Origin: Fasciolopsis buskii
Taxonomy: Eukaryota > Platyhelminthes > Trematoda > Plagiorchiida > Fasciolidae
Direction of reading: 5' to 3'
NCBI GenBank assembly: GCA_008360955.1
Contig: LUCM01001942.1
Coordinates: forward strand, 95,972-159,971
Length of the DNA: 64,000 nt
The notes under the pieces are model-generated. The model made no database searches, was not told the origin of the DNA, and worked only from the letters and a program-made list of their open reading frames with translations. The translations under genes and the position numbers were made by a program. Positions 35,320-46,464 of the stretch are shown piece by piece. Position 1 is the first letter of the stretch. The number at the start of each line of letters is the position of its first letter.

Positions 35320-38300
35320 CAGCTGCCGCATAAAGCGCTGATAACAGCCAATAGCCATTGGACTTTCGACACTGAAAGTGAACTTATCGGGATCGTTTCT
35401 AATGCTATAAATTTTAACTTATTTGATTTCAATCCTAGTCGTTTTTAAGCACTCGAAAATGATCGGTTGTAAAAAAATGGTGTTGTGCACGTGATAGTAA
35501 ACAATTACAAATGCGTTGGCAACCTTAAATTACAGTGGATACAGTCAAACAATGAGACAGGCGAATTTTTGGTCGCAGGCAAGGACAGACGATCAAGGTT
35601 AGGCTCCATTTGTTCGCACACGAAACCATACGTGAGAGGAGGATTCCAGACCAGTACCTAGGTGTGCAAGTGAGAAATAGTTAGGGAGAGCATGGGTTAG
35701 AGAAGGTGATTTCGGTTGCAGGCATTTATCAATCAGTGGATCAGTCATCAGCATGACTATGGCTCCTGATAGAGTGTGTAACGTGCATTCTTATTTTAAA
35801 TTTGTGGCCATTATTAAAGAAGAGTAGAGCAGATGGAGAAGTTAGAAAATCTACTCACCTTTGTGTTTATCGACTGAGAATTACTAGGCCAAGAAAAGAG
35901 GTGAGCCAAGCTAACTGAAGGTCGACAGGATGGATTGCCCTACGGATATATTGATCGCTATTAGGAAAAAAGGAGGTCACAGAAAACAGTCAGCCATTTG
36001 GAGCTAAATCAAGGATTAAGAATCGTGGCCATAAACCGAATAAAATTCAATAAAAGAGCAGCAGAAGAAGATCCGATTGGAGAATCGATTGATATTAATT
36101 GGGACAGTCGGAAAATGCTTACCGGAAGCTTTGTAATCGCCCAAGTTGGCGAACAAGCTCCTCATCAATTCTAGTTAATCACTACCTTAAGTAATCACTA
36201 GGCTTATGCATCTGTTATCGGAAAGAAAATAAAGCACCTTAATGTGCTCGATTATAGTCAGTAAGCTTTGACGGTAATAGCAACCTGGTGTCATTTGGGA
36301 GGAAATGGAATGTAAAATGAGGGACACCCGGAAATGCTTCCTAAGTAGTCCGACCCAAAGAAGACTGCTTGTTCATAAAAGGCCTAAGCCGCGTTCGTTT
36401 GAAGAGGATGATCGCAAAGAATATCTCTCTTTTGCAAGTGACCACATTTTCATGGAGAATCGATAACTGTGGTATTTGGATTTGGAATCATTATAAGGAA
36501 TTTGGTCAGTCACAATAACGAATGAATACTAATTATCAATGGGCACGGATTGGCTCCAACCCAAGCTACTCAGACGAAGACAACGAGAGAAACACAACAG
36601 TTGGGAAAACGCGTCCCAGTCTTATTTACATCTCACGCGTTTATGTTTAAAATTGGGATAACCCGATTGGTTGGATAAATTCCGTACAATGGCCTTCGGG
36701 AAATGTTTACACCTCAAAACCGCCTGTCGCCACAGATCTCATTGGCCGGTTGTCTAGTCTGGTTGACGCGAAACTGTACCGGACTGCATTGGATGGCTTG
36801 CATATACACTTATCACAGTAACACAGTGCTCCACCCACGCGATTCGAACAGATTAGTGCAGTAGAGAAATATTGTCACACTGCTCGGTTTTGACTGGGCA
36901 GAGTTGAGACGATATGGTCAAAAACAACCAACGGCATCAACAGTTGAGTAGGCTAGGGGGTGTTATGTTCTTGAACGCTTTTACCAGATAGGAATGTTGG
37001 CCATGCGACGATACTCGTTTGGTAAGTTTGTGAGCATATAAATCGTTTCAAGATTAATAAGCTTTCCGAACTTGATCAGACAGTTGTCACCCAGTGCTCT
37101 AAGACAGAATTTTTGGAACGGACTTAGGAAGTAGGTTCGGGTCCGCAAAATTTATTACGTTCCATTGTCCTCAGGATTCTCGGGATTGGTTCAGGTTCAA
37201 TAGTGCAACGTTCACGAGGCAAGCAGTAGCCGGATGACAAAAAAGTAGGACTAGGTCAGACGGTACAAAAATTATTGATTTATTCTTTCGACCTTCAAGT
37301 TCAGTCTCGATTTGTCTTGGCACAACTGCTCAACAGCCATCCAAAACTGGCGCGACTGAATGCCCCTCAATTAGACATCACCGTTCTCCAGCTGTGATCA
37401 GAACGGGCAGGCTTTAATTTAATGATGTCATTCAGGCACGTAAGCCCATTTATTTTCTCCTCCATATTTTTTCAAGTGCAAGCAGATAAAAGACTCTTCG
37501 GGCATGCATTGTGCGTTTCAGCTCTATAAATTATAACATGCGGCCAGTTAGGTGTACCAAATTTGGGGAAACGTTACACGGAGGACAGGGTAGGTGATAG
37601 GCGATTTGTATTCTGACTCTTTGATATTCTCAAGAGATGCGCGGGTACCATATGACAATAGACCTTAACACGGTAATTAAAAAACTGAACAGCGTGACCC
37701 TGTGCAGACCAGAGATGGCTGACCTGTTGGTCGGTACAAAATCAGTCAACAAGAGCATCTTCGCGTTTTTGGACGTTTCGAGATTTGGGAAGCCATGAAC
37801 CCATACGAACAGTAAATTTTGTCCATCTGAATTATTTTTACAAGATTACCTATTACCAGTCACTAGGTGCTTAAGCAGAATTTCAATAAACTGTCGACTG
37901 TCAACGCAGTCGGAGCAGTCGGGTGCTACCATCATCCCGAAGTGGATAGAGTATTGCAGTAGGTCAAGGAAACGTGGCTAGTAAGATACGAATTATGACG
38001 GGGAGTCGTGCAAATCTGCATTGCTCCTGGCGAATGAGAGCAATTGCATGGCAATCAAGTTTTGACGGGTTTGAGGCCCGGTTTCACCTGGATATATTTT
38101 AGTCTCAGTAAGCGTGTCATGATAACAGTTTGTTGATCGCCTAAGTTCAAACTTCACTCTAGTCCAACCGTTCACCTGTGTCACTGTCGGTATGCTTGTT
38201 TCAACACGATTCACGAAAGACGGGAAACAGAATGTGGCTAGGAAATGTTTGCATTTCTCATCAAGTCAAAAACACGGGGAATCAACAACACAGAAGAATG

Positions 38301-41300
38301 ACATTTGGCAAGATAAAGTATTCGACAGCATCGAAACGAAAACCTGTAGAAACTAGTCGAACTAAATTCCGTCGAGTTCATGAGTCGTACAAATGGCGTC
38401 AAATTTCACCGCTGTAAAATTCAATCAATTTTTATTGCAGTCTCCGTTAAAGGATTCAGAAAGGTGATTAACTTACGGAAAACCTGTCGAAATTAATTGG
38501 TGATTTGGCGAAATGGCAGAAAGAAAAAGAAACTAACTGGGCCATAAAAAACCGGGTTCCATACCCGGCAAAAGATTGAGATTGCGAATTCGATGGTGTG
38601 GCATGTACGAACGACCAGCACTAGCTGGGCGAACAATTTCACAATTGGACAAGGAACCGAGAATGCGCAAGACCGAATTGGCAGTACGACGTTTGGTTCG
38701 AGTTACCATGCCGTCGAGGTTTCTTAAGCCATTCGGTCCATCATGACTGCATCTGACAGCTTATGTTATCGTCAACAATATGTCTAATGTAACCTGAACT
38801 GCAGACCTAATGTTTGACAAAAATGGTCGCTTTTGGTTGATCATTCACGAATTCACTCCAGTTAAATGGATGAATATTTGTTCTGCATTTTAAATGCATC
38901 ATCCCTTTCACGAATGACAGCCACCTCGTCTATCAAACTCAGCCTTTTTAAGAATGAAATAACAGTTGTTCGTTTTATTGTGCACATGAACTTTGATAAG
39001 TTTATTTGATGCTGAGGTGTTCTACCAACTTGAGATTCACAGTCAAGAAAAGCGGAAGTACCACGATCCGGATTTTTTGGATATTTTACTACAAAGTTTT
39101 CGAACAGAGCAGTTGAGCTATGTTTCGCACTCGGCATATTTGGGCGGTAGGAAAACATCCGCCGAAGAGGATATTAGACGCATGAGAGGTCCGGGGACAA
39201 AAACAAGAACCGACGGAGGTTATTTGTGCTGTCAAAGCTAATCCGTGCACGTGACCCAGACTGGAAGACAGACAACCTAATAACTTAGTTATACTTTATT
39301 TCTGTACATTTTATAACAATAAGAGGCGAAGTACGTGAATAGGATAAATAGGTGTTCATCTGGCTGACACTAGGTGCCCTACCGGAGAGAAGGAATCACT
39401 GAATGAAACTTAACGGCCGTGATCAGCCAATCCTGTCCCATGCGGCCTATACCGGGTGATGGAGCTCACGGGGAAATTAGTGATTCGTATCCTCCCTCAG
39501 GTAGTCCAAAGCAGGTACGAAGCACAAGCCAGACAAGCACATTACTAAACATGAGTTGTTCAGTGGTAAACACAGTCAGCCAAACGACCCGATTTGTTTT
39601 AGATTAAGTTCGCCGAGATGTTTGAAAAGTCGAAAAATCGCCAGCATCCTTTGATTAATCAACCGCAAAATTCTATTTTACTGAATTTGTTTGTCCTTGA
39701 TATGCAAGTCTTAAAATGGTGAATACTTCTTTGCCATTCCAGGGCGATCTGCATAAACCCAATATATATATGTATAAAATACATGTATTGACCAAATTCT
39801 CTTTCCCTAAGTTCGACCTCGGAATCCCCCATCCATCTCTTACCATCTCCCCTTTTTTCGTCTCGCTCGCAGTCCAGACTTCACAGGAAGAAACTTTTGG
39901 AAGTACTGAGAGCTAACGTAGTAGTTGAATTACAAAATCATTTATTTTTGGGTCATTTTTTGACCGCAACTCATATTCGTTCGCCAGACCTGACAGTATG
40001 AAAACGTTAAGGTAAAACCTGACCGATTTGGTCTTTGCGGATCCCACCGAACCGGGTGAATTTTCACATTTATCACCAATTTAACACAGGAAAAGTTTCC
40101 CCTGAAAAGTTTCTCGATTTTGATCCGATATGGTTAACTTTTGAAAACAGTTAAGGTTGGTTTATTGGTAAATTTAGTACCAGTTTGCTCCCTTCCGATG
40201 GACACTTTCTGTCATACGTATCTATTGTACATCAAGATCTAAATGACTCCATTCTGGACAGAGGAAAGACAAATTGAAGGGAATCACTTCCTGCCCACTA
40301 ATGATCCGTTAATCACCGGCTAACCACATCTCATATCAGTAAGACAAGAAATATGTGCACTGTCTACAGCGAAATTAGACGTGCTTCGTAGAACAAATAC
40401 GATTTGTATCACGTAATTCATGTGTCACATGCAGCCGTTTGATTGATTTACTCTCCGAAAATATTGCTCCATGCTTCTTCTTTCACTTTGGTGATCAACA
40501 GTTATCTAGTTTGGGCAAAAATAATTATTTATATCCCGGTTCTGTGTGTAAAAAAGATATTTGTATGCGTCCGAAAATGCTGAACTCTCCGACCAGTTAC
40601 CGGTTTGTAAACTAGAAACATTTGCTCATGCTTTTCATTTCATAACTGACTGAAACCCGCGGTGTTCGAATTTGAGTCACATGAACGGGAAAGCATTAGG
40701 ATTATTGTTTCCCGGTGAGTGCGGATCTCTGGCGAATGAATGGGTATCCAGTATTTCTATTATACAACCCGCTGGATGGTCCAATCTTCACTTCGAAGCC
40801 CAGAAGTTAACGAGAAATTCTGCTCAGACGACAGACAACCGTCGAGCATCGTTCTGTCGGTCGCCCGATTAACCTGAAAGTAACAGCGTTTTCGGCGACA
40901 TTATCGTTAATCTGCCATGTCACATCAGTGGTTTATCGGAATTCCCGAGATGTTAGACGGTTATTTTTAAACAATTCTACTCCCCAGACTGATGCACTGA
41001 CGCTTCTTCGGTTTCGAACTCCGGAAAATCTGATAATCTACGCAAAATAATTACTCCACTTTTTTTGCTTTTAAACATTAGTCATTAGCTTCATTGAATT
41101 CTTCTGCAGGTACTCCGAAAGCTTCTTTTGACTTCAACTGCCTGATGAAAATGACTTTTATGCGTCGTTGGAAATGGAATTACTCTCCGTCCGAAACCAC
41201 TCTGTAAAATAAAGCAGCATGCATCCAAGACCACTTGTTGTTGAAGTTATGACATACTATTCTCAGCTCATTAAACAAAAGGTGGGAACTATCGGAAGGC

Positions 41301-41680
41301 TCATTTGTTTCACCCTATCTTGAAAGCGGTAACAACCAAAAAGAAATGGGCCCACAAAATGTCTGTAGTCAAACAAATCGAACAAGCCAGTATCGGAGCA
41401 GACGCGAATGACGTGTGAAGTTGACGAAAAAGTCAAAAATTCTCTTTTCGCATAATCACACTTATCTTGTGAATATAATTCACCTGAACCACTCGACGAT
41501 AAGGACACTTCACATTGCGCTCTCCGCGAATGCATTCATCTGGGGGAACTTCGATGGTTTTCATGCGGAAATACAGAAGCATGGATGCAATCCCATCCAC
41601 CAACATCATCCGATTTCCGGTTCGGCACTTTGCTCGGTAACTGTTGTACAAGCTCCACTTTGCCCATAGACTACGGTTGA
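35320..41680. other. Unannotated stretch
   Basis: Six kilobases without a supported gene or repeat. Opposed frames at 38862-39158 (minus) and 38993-39241 (plus) overlap each other and have no domain. An AT-rich imperfect TATATATATG patch lies at about 39760-39785. Confidence 0.5.
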
Positions 41681-41689
41681 ATCCCAGCC

Positions 41690-41715
41690 ATATATATATA
41701 TATATATATATATAT
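41690..41715. repeat. (TA)n array, left
   Basis: About 26 bp of alternating AT at the left edge of the Sm-alpha-like inverted pair, directly after a B-box-like GGTTGAATCCCAGCC (41675-41689). Confidence 0.95.
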
Positions 41716-41764
41716 CAATCAATTCGGAGTGTACAAGTATGTGGATGTTTAGACAAGAGAGCAT

Positions 41765-41819
41765 CGGGTACGCATACCTGACGAGCGACAATAACCGCGA
41801 AACCGGTCGTGTGCTCCCG
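41765..41819 (+). ncRNA. Type I hammerhead ribozyme, intact
   Basis: All invariant parts are present in order. Stem I 5' strand is GCATAC (41772-41777), the core box CTGACGA (41778-41784), stem II GCG/CGC within 41785-41798 with loop around CAATAA, and GAAA at 41799-41802. Stem III is ACC/GGT around the palindrome CCGG (41803-41806). The cleavage triplet GUC ends at 41808, and the stem I 3' strand is GTGTGC (41809-41814), pairing fully with GCATAC through one G-U. Beyond a small internal loop, CGGG (41765-41768) pairs with CCCG (41816-41819), as expected for tertiary contact between stem I and loop II. The loopless, palindromic stem III is the hallmark of schistosome Sm-alpha hammerheads, which work best as dimers. 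It would self-cleave after C41808 in a plus-strand transcript; activity is inferred. Confidence 0.85.
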
Positions 41820-41858
41820 GGCTAATTTTGTTTACGCATCCAGATACTACTTCCTGCT

Positions 41859-41882
41859 TATATATATATATATATATATATA
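41859..41882. repeat. (TA)12 array, central
   Basis: Perfect TA repeat lying between the two inverted hammerhead units, in the position of a shared 3' tail. Confidence 0.95.
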
Positions 41883-41920
41883 AATTGGTATCTTGAGGCG
41901 CGAACAAAATCCTTCCTAAA

Positions 41921-41971
41921 GCGCACGACAGATTTCTCGGTTATTGCCATTCGTCAGGTATGCGCACCCGG
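41921..41971 (-). ncRNA. Type I hammerhead ribozyme, decayed copy
   Basis: On the minus strand CTGACGA (complement of 41951-41957) and GAAA (complement of 41933-41936) are intact, and the cleavage triplet is GUC. Stem I (GCGCATAC with GTGCGC) has one A-C mismatch. Stem II has become ATGG/CCGA with one mismatch and one wobble. Stem III has changed from CCGG to TCTG, which weakens it. This copy shares the loop CAATAA with the plus-strand ribozyme. Slower or no cleavage is expected, but the catalytic core residues are unchanged. Confidence 0.7.
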
Positions 41972-42012
41972 TAGTCTCTTGTGCAAACATCATTATACAT
42001 GTGCACACCGAA

Positions 42013-42589
42013 CTGGTGTGTCTGACTAGAAACTAATTTGCATTGTCAGCAATGCACGTGGAAGCCACTGTGTGAAGAGTGAAAAGAAGAACCACAACTG
42101 TGATTCATTCATACTTATTTGTCAATTGAACTGAGCCATTCTTAGGAATGTCAGAACAATGTCCTCAGAATGAACGTTCATTGTAAGTAGTATATATATA
42201 CACACAAATTCTAGCTTCATTTGCTTAAGAATGCCGGAAGAATAGTAGTCCCTCATAAAAAACCATTCATACATTTTTTATTTATTTACCCATTGGACTT
42301 TAATTCGATTCCTCAAAGATAGATCCACTCCATAACTAGTCCCGTGAATGGTCAAAGGAAAACTGTAAGTGCATCATTGACTAAGAAGACATTTCATTTA
42401 TCTGCTTACTTCACAATGGCAATCCACCTGGCTTGGACAAATTTGTTCGTGTTTGTCCTTAGATAGAATCATAATATTTTCTTTCGCAGTCTCCTTCGTG
42501 AGAGCTTTGGAACTCCCGTGGAGTTTCGTGGTAAGCAACTCCAAATCCATGAAATAATTCATCATTTGAACTCAACGCCAAACTAGCGA
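42013..42589. other. Unannotated stretch
   Basis: A short TATATATATACACACA tract at about 42191-42206; otherwise nothing recognised. Confidence 0.5.
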
Positions 42590-42650
42590 TTAAGAAATCA
42601 TGGAATCATGGAATCACAGCTGTGTCGCCCCCTTTAGGAATCAGTTCGGA
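42590..42650 (+). repeat. Short dispersed repeat, family F, copy 3 (weak)
   Basis: ATCATGGAATCACAGCTGTGTC followed by TTAGGAATCAG resembles the 28.3-kb copy. The phrase CATGGAAT is locally repeated. Confidence 0.3.
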
Positions 42651-42799
42651 CGTGATGATTCCTAACAAGAATGTAACAGTTGTATAGTCCTTTCATGGTT
42701 TATTAACGGCTAGTTGAGCGTTGAGTTTAAATGGTGAACAATTCCATGACAACAATCTCTTTATACTAATACCCATCAACTCTTAATCCATCGGGCTGG

Positions 42800-43045
42800 A
42801 GTTCACTCAACGGAGATGAAGTGAATTAAACATCTGTCACCGCCAAAAACACCAGAGGTCCGAATTTCAGATCCACCGATCACTTTGGCAACAGATGACC
42901 ATTTTGCTATCCCCCTGTTTGGTACCAAGCCTGATCTAAGATGAACTTATATGGTTCCGTGCCACTCCAAATTTCAGGGCTATGGTTACCGTGTAATGGG
43001 CGGAAGCGGCTATGGCGAATGCCCCTTTTGCTAAGAGTATACGTA
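42800..43045 (+). repeat. SINE-like repeat, family A, copy 4
   Basis: The head includes AGTGAATTAAACATCTGTC, a decayed A-box region matching the TTAAGCGTCTGTC of copy 3. It continues with CACCGCCAAAAACACCAGAGGTCCGAATTTCAGATCC, close to the CGCCAGAAGTTCGAAGCCCAGATCC of copy 2. The body has GATCACTTTGG, GTGCCACTCCAAATTTCAGGGCTATGG and GGCTATGGCGAATGCCCC. Its order agrees with copies 2 and 5. Confidence 0.6.
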
Positions 43046-43818
43046 GTAAATGTAATAAGAAAATCTTTTGTTCCAAAAACACTCACTTCTTCTGCTCTGG
43101 TTGTGGCCTTCTTAGACCGGTTCAGAAGTTCAAAATTTTTCTTTTTACTCTTACTTTTATCTACTACAAAAGGAAAAGTGGTCCCACTCACAGCGATCAC
43201 GTCTACTTCGTGTCGAATATCATCCGGTATTGCATTCGATTCAAGTGCATTGACGTTTTTACGCTACTTGTCTAGGCTCAAATAGACCTAGACACCCCGT
43301 CACCCATTCTGACCAAATTGCTTGATCGTTTCGTTATTCCAGCTCAACTTTATTGGTATCATTTCGTTCAATTCGACCAGCTAAAATGTGATCTCGTAAT
43401 AATCCCACTGTTCGGATTATCATCACTGAATTATTCAGCTCGCGAAAAACTAAGACTAGGTAAACTGAATACTTTTTTCTCCCTGTTCTGACAGCGTAAT
43501 ATTCAACCCACTTGTAATCCCGGCTGCGTCCAAATTTCCATAGTTTGATAACAGAACGCTCGCTCTTGTCCATATCCCATTTGCAAAGTCACCCTGATAA
43601 AAAGAGGATTAGTCGTTGAACCCCGTTGCAGTCTGCTGTTTCGCCATAATCTGAGGATTCTTCCGCTGTATAGTTAGGTGTTTTTTTTGCGTGCTCATGG
43701 AAGAGATTCACCAGACATTTGAGGCAAAGTGAACAAACTTTAGATCAAAATATAGACATACCCTGCAAGGCAATATTGTGGTGAAGCCTGTTAATGCTAC
43801 CGCTGCTGCTGCTACTGA
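43046..43818. other. Unannotated stretch
   Basis: Overlapping frames on both strands at 42907-43285 arise partly within the SINE-like copy. The minus-strand frame at 43334-43573 has no recognised domain. Confidence 0.45.
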
Positions 43819-44040
43819 TGAGGATGATGATGATGATGATAATGAGGTTGATTAAGATGATGTTGCTGATGATGTCGATAATGATGCTGTTGAAGAAGTA
43901 GACGATGATGGTGATAATGATGATATTGATGATGATACAGTTCATGATGACGACGTTGATCATGTTGATTATGTTGATCCACAGGCTCATAATGATTCGG
44001 ATGATAATGACGATAAAGATAACGATGATCCATTGAATAC
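43819..44040. repeat. Interrupted (GAT)n array
   Basis: About 220 bp rich in GAT/ATG with GTT, AAT and GAC interruptions. The minus-strand His- or Ile-rich frames (43745-44086, 43812-44033) are by-products. The array is repeated after the gap at 44729-44940. Confidence 0.9.
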
Positions 44041-44718
44041 TGTCTTGGTGACGGTAATTATGACTTATATGTCGACAACCGGACAAACCATTTTACGTCA
44101 TCCAACTTCTTTCAGGCGTGTACATTTTTATTGGAATGTGCAAAATCTTCCGCTCTATGACACAGGGAAGACGTAATGTCTAACCGTCCCTCATTTTCCG
44201 ATTAGTTTGTGCTTTCACGCTCTCGAAACATTTTATGTAAATTAGAGAACTAAACTGATGTCTGAATATATATGCATATCTGATGGGTGTCTGATTAGAC
44301 GTTATCCGAGACAGGTTGTCTCGAATAAATTTCGAGTTGACCAAACTCCGGGAACATCATCGCAATGGCCTCAAAAAACAGGTTATGATTATCGTGCATC
44401 ACGACAGACAGAATACAAATTAAAACGATGAGATCCCGTTATAAGACCGCACACATTTCAAACTATAAAAATCCAAGAATTTTGATACGATTATGACCAA
44501 CACAACAAGAGGCCAAAAGCAATTCCGGTGTGTTTATTTAAGGTAAATTTGTTTCACGTTGACGTGCTCACCTGTCGTGGTAATTTGAAACACCGGGTCC
44601 TGATTGATTGTTTCAATTGCATGGCCGCTGTGATATTTTGGTTGGAAGATTAAGCGCGGGTCTGGATCCTGTTCAGGAAGAAACAAGTTCTGAGACAATG
44701 TTCATCGTTACCATAAAT
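43829..44718. repeat. 890-bp duplicated block, first copy
   Basis: Compared line by line with 44729-45618 and found identical over all 890 bp. It ends exactly where the run of N begins. No gene is recognised inside it. Confidence 0.97.
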
Positions 44719-44728
44719 NNNNNNNNNN
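44719..44728. other. Assembly gap of 10 N
   Basis: Ten N between two identical 890-bp blocks, almost certainly a nominal scaffold gap and not a measured distance. Confidence 0.99.
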
Positions 44729-45618
44729 GATGATGATGATAATGAGGTTGATTAAGATGATGTTGCTGATGATGTCGATAATGATGCTGTTGAAGAAGTA
44801 GACGATGATGGTGATAATGATGATATTGATGATGATACAGTTCATGATGACGACGTTGATCATGTTGATTATGTTGATCCACAGGCTCATAATGATTCGG
44901 ATGATAATGACGATAAAGATAACGATGATCCATTGAATACTGTCTTGGTGACGGTAATTATGACTTATATGTCGACAACCGGACAAACCATTTTACGTCA
45001 TCCAACTTCTTTCAGGCGTGTACATTTTTATTGGAATGTGCAAAATCTTCCGCTCTATGACACAGGGAAGACGTAATGTCTAACCGTCCCTCATTTTCCG
45101 ATTAGTTTGTGCTTTCACGCTCTCGAAACATTTTATGTAAATTAGAGAACTAAACTGATGTCTGAATATATATGCATATCTGATGGGTGTCTGATTAGAC
45201 GTTATCCGAGACAGGTTGTCTCGAATAAATTTCGAGTTGACCAAACTCCGGGAACATCATCGCAATGGCCTCAAAAAACAGGTTATGATTATCGTGCATC
45301 ACGACAGACAGAATACAAATTAAAACGATGAGATCCCGTTATAAGACCGCACACATTTCAAACTATAAAAATCCAAGAATTTTGATACGATTATGACCAA
45401 CACAACAAGAGGCCAAAAGCAATTCCGGTGTGTTTATTTAAGGTAAATTTGTTTCACGTTGACGTGCTCACCTGTCGTGGTAATTTGAAACACCGGGTCC
45501 TGATTGATTGTTTCAATTGCATGGCCGCTGTGATATTTTGGTTGGAAGATTAAGCGCGGGTCTGGATCCTGTTCAGGAAGAAACAAGTTCTGAGACAATG
45601 TTCATCGTTACCATAAAT
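44729..45618. repeat. 890-bp duplicated block, second copy
   Basis: Identical to 43829-44718. It begins inside the GAT array immediately after the gap, and unique sequence resumes at 45619. Most likely the overlap between two contigs that was not merged. Confidence 0.97.
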
Positions 45619-46464
45619 CGTAGTCAAAAGAGATTGCACGACTATTCCACTTTAGGCAGCATCATCATCGCCCAGCTCACGGGGTCCAAACCGCGAAAGA
45701 ATATTGTGTGGCTGTCTTATCTTTGCCAGAAATCCTAATCAGGGCTCGTTCACCACGCCCCTGAACGGAGATGCAAAGTCTCGGGACACACTAATGTGAC
45801 CAGAATACTTTAGCCAATCTTCCGTTTGTTCCTCGGATTTTAGGAAATTTAGTAAATCCTCCTCTCCGATGGCCTATTGTTCATCCCGAGTCTAGTCCAG
45901 AATTAGATCCGCCCAAAAGCCTCCAGTGTCTTTCTTACCTTCCTGTTGTGTTTCACTAAGAACGACGATATATTCACTTAAAAGTCCTTTTTCATAGATA
46001 GCTTTGTTACTGGGGCGGAACTACTGTTTCCGCAGACCTCCAAGGATTCTTCTTTTCTGATGCGAATACGCAAGCACAAACCGTTTCGAACTCCACGGAC
46101 GTTCACTTCTTCAGTCTCTAATCAATTCTCCAAATGTGCTCTACCTTCAACCGGTCATATTTTGGCTTATTAGGGACCGATTTCAAGTCATTCCACAACG
46201 AACTGAAGATTCTCGACTGTTTAATCCCTTCGGCTTTGACATTTCTTCCGACAAAGCTGGTCAAGTCGTTTGTTGAATTTTGCTTAACCCCAGGGGTATG
46301 CCACGGCTGGTGCAGGGTCCAACCCGTGCTCCTGTTCAATTAATTGTCTCTTCTCCCATTCACACGTTTCCAGCCGATCTAAAGTCTCACATATTTCTTT
46401 AAATCTTCACAAGTGGGAATACTGTCTGCCCTATGGGAGATCAGCATTGACCAATCAAGGGAAA
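45619..46464. other. Unannotated stretch, possible 3' part of the Penelope-like element
   Basis: On the minus strand this lies downstream of the PLE reverse transcriptase, where a GIY-YIG endonuclease would be expected. I could not recognise one. The 74-codon frame at 46118-46339 (minus) may be a decayed remnant or unrelated. Confidence 0.35.

Larger units (their letters stand above)
41723..42012. repeat. Inverted pair of Sm-alpha-like units around a (TA)n core
   Basis: The left unit (41723 to about 41852, plus) and right unit (about 41885 to 42012, minus) align as inverted repeats over about 126 bp, about three quarters identical by hand count. Shared blocks include TTCGG, GATGTTT, ACAAGAGA, CGCATACCTGACGA, CAATAACCG, GAAA, TCGTG, ATTTTGTT and AGATAC. 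The centre is a (TA)12 run at 41859-41882. Each unit carries a type I hammerhead core. Schistosome Sm-alpha SINE-like repeats are the closest known analogue; kinship is inferred from ribozyme architecture, not from a search. A head-to-head double insertion or a fold-back element are both possible. Confidence 0.8.

Noticed and set aside
35740..35760. Minus-strand ADD-like codons (TCATGCTGATGAC) as a reverse transcriptase box
   Set aside because: No GIPQG-type or other reverse transcriptase motif lies at the proper distance on either side.
43745..44986. Minus-strand His- and Ile-rich frames occurring twice
   Set aside because: By-products of the interrupted GAT array, and the second set is a copy created by the duplicated block at the gap.
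46118..46339. Minus-strand frame as the GIY-YIG endonuclease of the PLE
   Set aside because: Neither GIY nor YIG nor the conserved downstream Arg and Glu context could be seen.
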